Below the pieces are notes generated by a model. The model was not told where the DNA came from and ran no database searches. It was given only the letters and a program-made list of their open reading frames with translations. Below are positions 15,895 to 23,124 of a stretch of DNA of 39,372 nt, one piece after another; the stretch's first letter is position 1; each line of letters begins with the position of its first letter. Source of the DNA: Deltaproteobacteria bacterium (lineage in GTDB: Bacteria; Desulfobacterota; Desulfuromonadia; Geobacterales; Geobacteraceae); contig JAJZUC010000021.1 of the NCBI GenBank assembly GCA_021847245.1, forward strand, positions 1 to 39,372, written 5' to 3'. The position numbers and the translations under genes are program-made.

Positions 15895-16824
15895 TCAATA
15901 CTTCTGATAAGGCGGCATGTTGACCCGCTTGGCCATCTCACGGATCGAGTCGTAATCCTTGTCCAGCAACTCCTCAAATCCATCTATCCAGGCAGCCTTC
16001 ATGACCTTGACCCGTTCGCCGTCGATCACGACCGTATCCGTCGGTTTGAGTTCAACCAACGCCTTGCGGACTTTCTCCACCAGTTTTGGATCGGCGTTCT
16101 TTGCCGCACCGAACGTACAGTAGGGGATAAGTGGGCTCTGTCCGAGTATGATGAAATCGTCAGGGGAGATTTTCCCCTCGCGCGTCATGACCTCCAGGTC
16201 GAGGATGGGCGCTGCAGCGGCATCGACTTCGCCGTACATGACTTTGTAGATGACTTTTTCATGTTTGTAGGAGCCATTGGGGATGGCGTAGTAGGCCAGG
16301 TCCTTCTCCGGGTCGATGCCGTTTCTCAGCATGAGATCGTATTCCGCCATGTAGCCGGTCGGTGCCAGCATCGGGCCGAAGGCAAGCTTCTTGCCCTTGA
16401 TGTCCGACAGTTTATTGATGCCGCTCCCCTTGCGGGCGATGATCGTCCCGGCGGTCCGGGAACCGAACTGACCGCGTTTTTCCGAAGCAAGCAGTTTCAG
16501 GTCGTAATTCTCCTTGAGGATGACATAGAGAATCGAGTTGGTGTGGGTGAAGGCGAATTCGCCAGACTTGAACCGCCCTTCAAAATCGTGGGTATCAACC
16601 GGCACCATTTCAAACTCGACGCCTGTCTTGTCCGAAAGATAGCGAGTCATGGGGCGGAATCGTCCCATGGTTTCCTGCTCATTGTTGCAATTCATGTAGC
16701 CGATCTTCATCTTCGGGCGCTCTTTGACTTTGTCGCAGCTGGACAGAATGACCATCGGTATCACTACTGCCGCAAGGATGAGAGAGTTGCGCACCAACCC
16801 TCTATTTGAGATGCTCAGAGCCAT
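15895..16824 (-). CDS. PhnD-like periplasmic oxyanion-binding lipoprotein
   Basis: About 309 residues from the ATG at 16824. The N-terminus has a lipoprotein signal with lipobox ILSSC. The rest is a type II periplasmic-binding fold of the PhnD (phosphonate/phosphite) family, with KIGYMNCNNEQETMGRFRPM at the start, SGEFAFTHTNSILYV, and GKKLAFGPMLAPTGYMAEYD. No ABC permease or ATPase gene accompanies it, so it is an orphan binding protein. AioX, the As(III) sensor of arsenite oxidisers, belongs to this family, and the ArsR-controlled neighbours make an arsenic or other oxyanion ligand plausible. Two Cys, in MNCNN and IPYCTFG, are possible ligand residues. The function is inferred. Confidence 0.75.
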   Translation of the reverse strand: MALSISNRGLVRNSLILAAVVIPMVILSSCDKVKERPKMKIGYMNCNNEQETMGRFRPMTRYLSDKTGVEFEMVPVDTHDFEGRFKSGEFAFTHTNSILYVILKENYDLKLLASEKRGQFGSRTAGTIIARKGSGINKLSDIKGKKLAFGPMLAPTGYMAEYDLMLRNGIDPEKDLAYYAIPNGSYKHEKVIYKVMYGEVDAAAAPILDLEVMTREGKISPDDFIILGQSPLIPYCTFGAAKNADPKLVEKVRKALVELKPTDTVVIDGERVKVMKAAWIDGFEELLDKDYDSIREMAKRVNMPPYQKY

Positions 16825-16826
16825 CC

Positions 16827-17057
16827 TCACAGCATCCCCATGATCTCGGCCACGGACGCCAGTTTGCCGGAGAACTTCACCTGTCCATCGATCACCAGGG
16901 CGGGCGTGCTCATGACGCCATACTTCATGATCGAGGGGATATCCTCGACCTTCACCACCTGTGCACTCTTGCCGCTTTCTTCCAGCGCTTTTTTCGTGTT
17001 CTCGTAGAGGGTCTTGCATTTGGCACAACCGGTTCCCAAGATTTCGATCTTCATCAT
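16827..17057 (-). CDS. Small cytoplasmic thioredoxin/glutaredoxin-like protein
   Basis: A 76-residue protein of the archaeal-type small thioredoxin (redox-active disulfide) family. The active site is GTGCAKCKTL (CAKC) at residues 10-13, and the cis-Pro region is GVMSTPALVIDG. No signal peptide. It lies between the DUF318 permease and the PhnD-like lipoprotein, almost contiguous with both. In arsenic clusters such proteins often pair with DUF318 permeases, perhaps as a reductant or metal-thiol carrier. Confidence 0.85.
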   Translation of the reverse strand: MMKIEILGTGCAKCKTLYENTKKALEESGKSAQVVKVEDIPSIMKYGVMSTPALVIDGQVKFSGKLASVAEIMGML

Positions 17058-17067
17058 CCTCTCCTTT

Positions 17068-18015
17068 CTATAAAATTGCGTTGAACAGATACCCTACGAC
17101 TGTAATGGCCACAGCGACAATCCCGAAGAAGGTTGCCAGAAGCGGCTTTTTCAGTACGTTGCTGAGGATCACCGCTTCCGGAAGCGACAGAGCCGTCACC
17201 GCCATCATGAAAGCCAGCACGGTGCCGATGGCCATCCCCTTTTCCATTAATGCATGGACTATGGGTATTACTCCTGCGGCGTTGGAATAGAGAGGAACTC
17301 CCAGTGCCACCGCCACCGGAACGGCAAAGGGGTTGTCCTGCCCCGCCCAGCGGGCAAGGAAGTCTTGGGGGACGTAGCCATGAATAAAGGCACCGACTCC
17401 AACCCCGATCACCACATAGGGCCAGATCTTTTTCAGCAGTCCCAGAGTGTATTCACGGGCATAATCGAGCTTCTCGCGGAAGGTCATGATCGTGATTTTG
17501 CTGTTGCCCACCTGCATCTCCCAGACATAGTCCTGGACGTACTTCTCCATCTTCAGTTTGCCAATGACGATGCCGGCAACAATGGCTACCAGCAGACCTG
17601 TGCCGATGTAAATCAGGGCGATCTTCCAGCCAAAGAGCCCCCAGAGCATGATCAGCGCCACCTCGTTGACCATGGGGGAGGATATCAGGAACGAAAAGGT
17701 CACGCCCAACGGAACGCCGGACTCGACAAAACCGATGAAGAGCGGCACAGCAGAACAGGAGCAGAAAGGAGTGACAATGCCAAGCAATGCCGCCAGGACG
17801 TTGCCGACTAATTCTCGTTTGTGGGAGAGCATTCGCTTGGTCTTTTCCGGCGGGAAGGATGTGCGAATAATAGCTACAACGAAGATGATCGTGGTGAGCA
17901 GCAGGAAGATCTTCAGTGTGTCGTAGATGAAGAAATCCAGCGCTTCGCCTGGACGGGAACCTGGTACTAGGCCAATGAGGGTGAAGACGATGTAGTCGGC
18001 AAAGCTTTTCAGCAT
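17068..18015 (-). CDS. DUF318/ArsP-like permease
   Basis: About 315 residues from the ATG at 18015 after GGAG; in-frame upstream ATGs at 18033 and 18027 are alternatives. It is a polytopic membrane protein with about eight helices. The family signature TPFCSCSAVPLFIGF, containing the CSC pair, lies in the first half and is followed by GVTFSFLISSPMVNEVAL. The second half has GVPLYSNAAGVIPIVHALME. DUF318 includes ArsP, which exports trivalent organoarsenicals, but many members have unknown substrates (other metals, thiols). The CSC motif is a likely soft-metal site. It sits in the ArsR operon next to a small thioredoxin. Confidence 0.8.
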   Translation of the reverse strand: MLKSFADYIVFTLIGLVPGSRPGEALDFFIYDTLKIFLLLTTIIFVVAIIRTSFPPEKTKRMLSHKRELVGNVLAALLGIVTPFCSCSAVPLFIGFVESGVPLGVTFSFLISSPMVNEVALIMLWGLFGWKIALIYIGTGLLVAIVAGIVIGKLKMEKYVQDYVWEMQVGNSKITIMTFREKLDYAREYTLGLLKKIWPYVVIGVGVGAFIHGYVPQDFLARWAGQDNPFAVPVAVALGVPLYSNAAGVIPIVHALMEKGMAIGTVLAFMMAVTALSLPEAVILSNVLKKPLLATFFGIVAVAITVVGYLFNAIL

Positions 18016-18067
18016 GGCGCGCTCCATGAGCATCTGATTGATTACTCACTTAATGAGACAAAAAAAT

Positions 18068-18457
18068 TTATCCGTGGTTCGACCTGATTACTTTGTAGGC
18101 GGCCTTGCGGATGAGTTCTCCGGGAATCTCCTCGTAAGTTTTCCCTTCGTATTCGACTGTCCGGCAACTCGTTTCTGAACCGGTCAGGCATGAGCATGAC
18201 GGACAGGCGTTATTGTCCGTCGCAGCATTGTCGAGAATAGCTTCCAGGGGGGTTCCGTTAAACAGGATCATGTTTGATTGGGCCATGAGCTCTTCAGGGA
18301 GGATGGTTTCAGTCAAGGTTACGGTAACCCCACGCACTCCCAGCTCTTTGCCCAGTTCGGAAACAACATCTCTGACCGACGTTCCAGTGGTGGCGCAGCG
18401 GTCGCAGGTTGCCCCTTCCTTCTCATAATGCCGCCATTCGATTGCCAATTCCTTCAT
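18068..18457 (-). CDS. DUF2703 family Cys-rich protein
   Basis: About 129 residues from the ATG at 18457 (after GGAAGGTGA). No membrane segment. It has an N-terminal Cys pair in ATCDRCATTG and a Cys cluster, ACPSCSCLTGSETSC, in the second half. DUF2703 genes are frequent neighbours of arsR and arsenic or mercury genes, but their activity is not established as far as I know. The cysteines could bind As(III) or another soft metal. It is the first gene after arsR in this module. Confidence 0.75.
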   Translation of the reverse strand: MKELAIEWRHYEKEGATCDRCATTGTSVRDVVSELGKELGVRGVTVTLTETILPEELMAQSNMILFNGTPLEAILDNAATDNNACPSCSCLTGSETSCRTVEYEGKTYEEIPGELIRKAAYKVIRSNHG

Positions 18458-18473
18458 AGCTTCACCTTCCATA

Positions 18474-18788
18474 TCATATCGCCTTTAGTAGTTCGTGTCG
18501 TCCATCTATCTCCAGTTTTACGATACCTGTGACAATGTCCATGACCTCTAGAATCTCAGGATGCTTGATGGCGTAGTAAATCTTCAGTCCGTCCTTGCGG
18601 CGGGAGAGAACACTGGCAGCCAGCATCATGTTCAGGTGGCGGGAGGTGTTGGATTGCTCCTCATCTATAGCGGGAAAGATCTCGCAGACGCAGCGCTCGC
18701 CATCACGGAGAAAATCGATGATCTTCAGACGTGTTGGCTGGGCCAGGGCTTTCAAGATGTCGGCGCGGAAATCAACAAGTTCTTTCAT
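18474..18788 (-). CDS. arsR: ArsR-family metalloregulator (first arsR)
   Basis: A 104-residue winged-helix repressor starting at the ATG at 18788 after GGAGG. HTH segments are ALAQPTRLKIIDFLRDGE and EEQSNTSRHLNMML. The inducer-binding motif RCVCEI matches the ELCVCDL As(III)-binding site of ArsR. It controls its own promoter, which carries a palindrome over the -10 box, and probably the run DUF2703-permease-trx-PhnD-trx-ccdA, perhaps also the efflux and rhodanese genes beyond. Confidence 0.88.
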   Translation of the reverse strand: MKELVDFRADILKALAQPTRLKIIDFLRDGERCVCEIFPAIDEEQSNTSRHLNMMLAASVLSRRKDGLKIYYAIKHPEILEVMDIVTGIVKLEIDGRHELLKAI

Positions 18789-18809
18789 GGGTACATCCTC
18801 CATTAAATG

Positions 18810-18848
18810 ACTATATACTCATATAGTTTATAGTGCACGGTTTGTCAA
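18810..18848 (-). promoter_or_regulatory. arsR promoter with operator palindrome over the -10
   Basis: On the minus strand TTGACA (18848-18843) and TATATG (18825-18820) are separated by 17 bases, a near-consensus sigma-70 promoter. The palindrome ACTATA-N6-TATAGT (18810-18827) covers the -10 box and is the likely ArsR operator. It resembles the larger repeat at the second arsR. Confidence 0.65.
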
Positions 18849-18900
18849 ATAGTTTGTGCCCATAAAGGGGCTTTGCACTGTGGTCAAGCTCTGAGCGCTA

Positions 18901-19191
18901 TCATTTATGCCGATCCGTCCGGCCACCAGCCAGTTTCTCCTTGATGTAGCTGCTGAACGCCTCCTCATCTGGGAAGGTTATGGCCCCAGTTGGGCAGAGC
19001 CGTGCGCAGGTTCGGCACTCAACCACACAGTTGTATGGGGTCTTCACACTGGTTATCCCGGTTTCCTCATCGAACTCCAGCACATCGTTCTTGCAGAACT
19101 CCACGCAGGCTTTGCAGCCGATGCACTTTTCCGGGTCTATCGTCGGAAACCAGGGGATATCTTCTCTCGGGATGCCGCGCCACTCTTTCAT
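18901..19191 (-). CDS. Two-cluster 4Fe-4S ferredoxin
   Basis: A 96-residue protein starting at the ATG at 19191 after GGAGGG. The first cluster motif is CIGCKACVEFC (residues 23-33); the second is CVVECRTCARLCP (55-67), with C-x3-C-x2-C-x3-CP spacing. No signal peptide. It is probably a cytoplasmic electron carrier. It follows the first TauE/SafE gene closely. The partner enzyme is not evident. Confidence 0.82.
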   Translation of the reverse strand: MKEWRGIPREDIPWFPTIDPEKCIGCKACVEFCKNDVLEFDEETGITSVKTPYNCVVECRTCARLCPTGAITFPDEEAFSSYIKEKLAGGRTDRHK

Positions 19192-19217
19192 GGTTACCCT
19201 CCAAATTCGTCCCTCGT

Positions 19218-19958
19218 TCAGCCAAGGAGCGTGTATATCTTGTAGAGCGTGACGATGATGATCAGTACGCCGAACAACTGCTTGATGCGTGCGCCGGGCA
19301 TGTAGAGGCTCGTGACCCTGGCGCCGATGAATGACCCGGCAGCACCGACGACCAGAAGCACCGCAGTCAGGAAGGGATCGAACCGGGCAGTTGCAAGGTG
19401 CGGCACGAGGGCCGAGAAGGATGGCGGCGTTACCGCGAGGGCATTGATCCCGGCGGCCTTTTTCGCGTTGAACCCGGCGATCATCAGGGTTGGCATGAGG
19501 AGGAAGCCCGGCCCCACGCCGAGAAAGCCGCTCAGCACCGAGATGGGGAACGCCAGGAAGAGGGCGAGGCGGAAATTTTCGGTGCAGCACGGTTTTTCCT
19601 GGATCGGCCGGAAGAGACGGTAGGCGAGATAGACGACCGCCGCGAAATAAACGCACCAGATAGCGGTCTGGTTGATGAACTGGGCGAGCCAGGAGCCGAG
19701 TGGGGCGGCTACCGTGGTGATGACGGCCAGGAGCGACGCCTTCTTCCAGACGATGTTGCCGCTCTTGGCAAAGCCGAAGACCGAGAAGAGGGCCGTCACC
19801 CCGTTGAGCAGGAGGCTCAAGGGCTGCACCTGGTGCACCAGGTCGGGGAGGAATAGGCCGAGGAACGGGATCGCGGCAAAGGCGACTCCCAGGCCGAGCA
19901 TGCCCGAAATGACTGAGAGGACAAAGAGACCGAGGGTGATGACACCATTCATACCCAT
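19218..19958 (-). CDS. TauE/SafE family membrane exporter (first)
   Basis: A 246-residue membrane protein with about seven to eight helices. It has the duplicated TauE/SafE pattern: LGLGVAFAAIPFLGLFLPD in the first half and GFLGVGPGFLLMPTLMI in the second. The family moves sulfonates, sulfite, sulfoacetate or related anions. The start follows AGGAG. The downstream ferredoxin and upstream small Cys protein suggest sulfur-linked metabolism, but the substrate is unknown. Confidence 0.82.
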   Translation of the reverse strand: MGMNGVITLGLFVLSVISGMLGLGVAFAAIPFLGLFLPDLVHQVQPLSLLLNGVTALFSVFGFAKSGNIVWKKASLLAVITTVAAPLGSWLAQFINQTAIWCVYFAAVVYLAYRLFRPIQEKPCCTENFRLALFLAFPISVLSGFLGVGPGFLLMPTLMIAGFNAKKAAGINALAVTPPSFSALVPHLATARFDPFLTAVLLVVGAAGSFIGARVTSLYMPGARIKQLFGVLIIIVTLYKIYTLLG

Positions 19959-20046
19959 GACGGAGTCTCCTGGTTAGGTGTTGTTCTATCGGCTCCACAA
20001 GCTTTGGAGGATTAAGCGAGAGTCCTGAACTGTAAAAATGTGATGC

Positions 20047-20406
20047 TCATGGGTTCTCCTCAGCCAGCTTCTTTACTGCCGTTACCGCCTCTTCTGTCGT
20101 TTTGTTCCTGATGTCGAGCGGGATGTGCATCGCCTTGTCGAAACCAATCGACTCGAAAGCGTCACGGAACATCTTGCTCTGCATCTGCGGATCGCAGGCG
20201 GCAATGTAGAGCTTCTCCGTCTCCCCGCCCGAAAGGAGCACCTTCAGGAACTCCTCGCCGTCACCTACGCAGAGTTGCGGATGGAGACAGACGTAGTCGA
20301 ACAGCTTCTCCCGTCGCACATCTGAAAGGACACCAAAGATATCCATCTTGGTGAAACTGGGACAGGTGCCCTGGCAGACACAGAGGATAAACCCTTTCTT
20401 TCCCAT
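20047..20406 (-). CDS. Small Cys-rich protein, HdrA-like N-terminal pattern
   Basis: A 119-residue protein without signal peptide, starting after GGGAGG. The visible Cys motifs are ILCVCQGTCPSF, VCLHPQLC and YIAACDPQMQ. The AACDPQMQ-like segment recalls an N-terminal region of heterodisulfide reductase HdrA-type proteins, but no flavin or ferredoxin domain is present. It may be an electron-transfer or sulfur-handling adaptor. A palindrome-bearing promoter lies upstream. I cannot assign a firm function. Confidence 0.6.
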   Translation of the reverse strand: MGKKGFILCVCQGTCPSFTKMDIFGVLSDVRREKLFDYVCLHPQLCVGDGEEFLKVLLSGGETEKLYIAACDPQMQSKMFRDAFESIGFDKAMHIPLDIRNKTTEEAVTAVKKLAEENP

Positions 20407-20438
20407 GGTGAGCCTCCCGTATATGAAAACTCTAATAC

Positions 20439-20474
20439 TTGCTGTGAGTATATCGCTATCTACTCATGTAGCAA
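20439..20474 (-). promoter_or_regulatory. Promoter with inverted repeat upstream of the Cys-rich gene
   Basis: On the minus strand TTGCTA (20474-20469) and TATACT (20452-20447) are 16 bases apart. The region is an imperfect inverted repeat: TTGCT-N4-GAGTA on one arm and TACTC-N2-AGCAA on the other, probably a repressor site. Confidence 0.45.
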
Positions 20475-20559
20475 GGTGAAAAATGATGAGCGGATGAGCG
20501 GTCAGGGAGGGGAAGGGGGGCATCCATCAGGAATTAAGTGATAAAGGAAGGGAAAAAGA

Positions 20560-21297
20560 TTACACGAACAGCAGCTTGAAGCCGGCAATGGTCAGGACAA
20601 CGGACAGAGCCCTGATAACCCCGGCAACCGGCAGTCTGCGACTGCCGAAAAAGGAGCCGATAACACCGCCGGCGAGAGCTGCAACCGCAAGCAGCGGCGC
20701 AAAACCCGGGATTGCCTGAAGACTGCTGACATGTCCAAGAAGTCCGGCAATGGAGTTGACCAGGATGAACAACGCAGCGACGGTGGACACCTCTCTGGTT
20801 CTCCCCCATTTTAGCAGGATGAACAGGGGGCTGAGGAATATACCGCCCCCCACTCCGGTGAGGCCCGACAAAAGACCGAGTCCTGCGCCGATAATCAGGG
20901 CCACCGGCATCGATGGTTGCCGAACCGCCTGTTCATTATGTTCGGATTGGAAAACAAGTCGACAGGCTGAGGCCAGCAGAATGATCCCCACCAAGGGCTT
21001 GTAGACGTGAGGGGGCAAGTTCAGATAGCCACCGATGAAGCTGCACGGGATCGACGTTGCGGCGAAGGGCCAGAAGAGGCGCCAGGAGAAGTGGCCGGCG
21101 CGAGCGAAGGTGTAGGCGGCTACTGTCGCCACCAGGATATTCAGAATCAAGGCGGTGGGCTTGAAAGCCGCCGGTGCCACGCTGAACAGGGCCAAAGCGG
21201 CAATGTACCCCGACGCCCCACCGTGGCCGACGCTTGAGTAGAGTATGGCGACCACGAAAACTACAGCTGCGAGCAAAAGATAGGCATCTAGAGTCAT
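20560..21297 (-). CDS. TauE/SafE family membrane exporter (second)
   Basis: About 245 residues from the ATG at 21297 (AAGGA upstream; a TTG seven codons earlier is an alternative). Eight hydrophobic segments are present. Family motifs are YSSVGHGGASGYIAALAL in the first half and SGLTGVGGGIFLSPLFILL in the second. It is longer in its GGGxF motif and otherwise dissimilar to the first TauE/SafE protein, so it is not a recent duplicate. Anion export is likely; the substrate is unknown. It precedes the promoter of the Cys-rich gene and follows MOSC on the same strand. Confidence 0.82.
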   Translation of the reverse strand: MTLDAYLLLAAVVFVVAILYSSVGHGGASGYIAALALFSVAPAAFKPTALILNILVATVAAYTFARAGHFSWRLFWPFAATSIPCSFIGGYLNLPPHVYKPLVGIILLASACRLVFQSEHNEQAVRQPSMPVALIIGAGLGLLSGLTGVGGGIFLSPLFILLKWGRTREVSTVAALFILVNSIAGLLGHVSSLQAIPGFAPLLAVAALAGGVIGSFFGSRRLPVAGVIRALSVVLTIAGFKLLFV

Positions 21298-21379
21298 TTG
21301 GGAGGTCCTTTCTTTCAACTGCCGAAATAGCAGGAAGCCTAGAGGCGCTCGCGTGGACGCCCCTTGGCAACTTCTACGC

Positions 21380-21817
21380 TCATAACCCTATCGTATCACC
21401 TGCTTTGATCGTGCCACCTCTAACGACGCTGGCAAAAATTCCCTCTTTCGGCATCACGCAATCTCCTGCCTGATGATAGATGGCGCAGCGGGTGTGACAT
21501 TCCTTGCCGATCTGGGTCACTTCCAGCAGGGTCTCACCGATGGTCAACCGCGTTCCGACTGGAAGTGCCGGCAGGTCGATTCCCTGCGTCGTAATATTCT
21601 CGGCGAAGTCGCCGGTATCCACAGTGAGCCCCATGCGCTGCATCTTTTCGATACTCTCCCGAGCCAGAAGACTCACCTGCCGATGCCACTCCCCGGCATG
21701 GGCATCGCCGACGATGCCGTGGTTTTCACGCACCTTGACCAGATCGACCGGTGTCTTCCGTTCTCCTTTGTTCTGGCTTATGCAGACCGCCACAACCTTT
21801 CCCTGTCGCATCGTCAT
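21380..21817 (-). CDS. MOSC-domain protein
   Basis: A 145-residue single MOSC (molybdenum cofactor sulfurase C-terminal) domain. It shows GKVVAVCISQNKGERKTPV, the GDAHAG strand, SLLARESIEKM, GDFAENITTQG and the Cys-containing GKECHTRCAIYHQAGDC. MOSC proteins handle sulfur on, or the transfer of, molybdenum cofactor. The start overlaps the moaA stop (ATGA), so it is translated with MoaA. Confidence 0.88.
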   Translation of the reverse strand: MTMRQGKVVAVCISQNKGERKTPVDLVKVRENHGIVGDAHAGEWHRQVSLLARESIEKMQRMGLTVDTGDFAENITTQGIDLPALPVGTRLTIGETLLEVTQIGKECHTRCAIYHQAGDCVMPKEGIFASVVRGGTIKAGDTIGL

Positions 21818-22851
21818 CCCCCAATCCCGGCCATGGCAATCTGCCGTTGTCTGTTGCTGCCTTCTTCAAGTCTGTGCCGGTCAGGCTTTTCAGCCACGGT
21901 TCGGCAGAGGGCCTCGCGGAGCGCGGTGTCGTCACCACCGGCAAGTATTGGCCGGAGGTCGATGGTTCCGCGGTCTAAGAGGCAGCTTTTTGCTATGCCA
22001 CGAGAGGTTACCCTGATTCGGTTGCAGTCGCCGCAGAAATGGCAGGAAACGGGGGTGATTACCCCAATCAGCCCGGCTGCCCCGGCAATTCGTTGGTAGC
22101 GCGCGGGGCCGGCAAGGTTTTCCGAAGCCTCGTCCGTCATCGCGAACCGGCGCGACAGCCGCGCCATGATCTCCGCACCGGGAACTACGGTCGTCTCCCA
22201 TCCCGGCTCCGCCAGGGTTGGCATATACTCGATAAAGCGCACCCGCCAGGGTCGGTCCAGGGTAAGGGCCGCAAACTCTTCAAGCTCATCGTCGTTGATG
22301 CCGCGCATCACGACCACGTTTATCTTGATGAACCGGAACCCGGCAGACTCGGCAGCGGCAATTCCTGCCAGCACCTGACGAAGATCCCCACCACGGGTGA
22401 TCGACGCGAAGGTTTGCTGCCTCAGGGAATCCAGACTGATGTTGAGGCTTTCCACTCCGGCATCGCGCAGAGGGGCCGCCATCTCGGGGAGCATCACGCC
22501 ATTGGTGGTGAGCACCAGCCGCTGCAGGCCGGGAATCGCCGCCAGTTGCCGCAGAAAGCCGATGATCCCCCGCCGCCCCAGCGGTTCGCCACCGGTCACC
22601 CGGATCTTCTCCACCCCGATGGTCACTGCGGTCCGGGCGATCCGTAGCAGTTCCTCGTAGCTCAGAATGTCGCCATGGCCGACCTTGGCCGTCCCCTCGG
22701 CAGGCATGCAGTACCGGCAGCGGAGGTTGCAGCGGTCCGTTACGGAGAGCCGGAGATAATTTCCTTTAGGTAAACCCCCGGCTCTGCCGGGGGACCCCCA
22801 AAGTTTGACGGTTCCGGCAATAGAGATCCGTTCCAGCGGCCTTTGATACAC
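21814..22851 (-). CDS. moaA: GTP 3',8-cyclase MoaA with palindrome in its 5' end
   Basis: A radical-SAM enzyme making the first molybdopterin precursor. The N-terminal cluster motif is CNLRCRYCMP (CxxxCxxC). The C-terminal cluster cysteines lie in VSCHFCGDCNRIRVTS and in the IAKSCLL segment, and the protein ends in the catalytic Gly-Gly (GIGG). The N-terminal 36 or so residues (to GGLPKGNYLRLSV) are atypical, because a GC-rich palindrome at 22775-22793 lies in frame there and has replaced or extended the usual start. The apparent start codon is GTG at 22851 with a modest GAAGG upstream. The catalytic core looks intact. Confidence 0.88.
   Translation of the reverse strand: MYQRPLERISIAGTVKLWGSPGRAGGLPKGNYLRLSVTDRCNLRCRYCMPAEGTAKVGHGDILSYEELLRIARTAVTIGVEKIRVTGGEPLGRRGIIGFLRQLAAIPGLQRLVLTTNGVMLPEMAAPLRDAGVESLNISLDSLRQQTFASITRGGDLRQVLAGIAAAESAGFRFIKINVVVMRGINDDELEEFAALTLDRPWRVRFIEYMPTLAEPGWETTVVPGAEIMARLSRRFAMTDEASENLAGPARYQRIAGAAGLIGVITPVSCHFCGDCNRIRVTSRGIAKSCLLDRGTIDLRPILAGGDDTALREALCRTVAEKPDRHRLEEGSNRQRQIAMAGIGG
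22775..22793. repeat. REP-like GC palindrome, copy 1 (inside moaA)
   Basis: CCCCCGGCTCTGCCGGGGG forms an 8-bp stem with a TCT loop. An identical 19-base copy lies at 23078-23096, also preceded by AAA. Copy 1 is translated in frame within the moaA 5' end. Confidence 0.7.
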
Positions 22852-23008
22852 TGTAATAAGCTCGCCTTCAGGATTAGTTGCAATTAGGGTTCAAGGTGCA
22901 ATCTCCGAGTATTATAGTGCTGACCACTCTGATTAGTTGGCAATTGAGGCCTGTCAAATGTGCAACGAAGTGACTTGATAATAGACTTCTACGAAATTGA
23001 TCTACGGA

Positions 23009-23062
23009 TGACCACCACTCATGGTGGTCAGATAATCTTTTGAATATGCCGCTTCGAGCGGC
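23009..23062. repeat. Two tandem hairpins upstream of moaA
   Basis: TGACCACC (23009-23016) pairs with GGTGGTCA (23023-23030). GCCGCT (23048-23053) pairs with AGCGGC (23057-23062). With the REP-like copy at 23078 they give three hairpins in about 90 bases of a 273-bp noncoding gap between moeA and moaA. Confidence 0.5.
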
Positions 23063-23077
23063 CCACGACTTTGAAAG

Positions 23078-23096
23078 CCCCCGGCTCTGCCGGGGG
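23078..23096. repeat. REP-like GC palindrome, copy 2 (moeA-moaA gap)
   Basis: Identical to the copy at 22775-22793 over 19 bases and preceded by AAAG. It lies just downstream of the moeA stop codon. Confidence 0.7.
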
Positions 23097-23124
23097 ATGC
23101 TTACTTATGCACCTTCCATGAGGG

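Noticed and set aside
18901..19998. A long minus-strand open frame of 365 codons
   Set aside because: Only its last 96 codons (from 19191) are coding, as a ferredoxin; the rest is out of frame with the TauE/SafE gene it overlaps.
22775..23096. Repeated palindromes as a CRISPR remnant
   Set aside because: Only two copies, palindromic, about 300 bases apart with unrelated lengths between; no cas genes.
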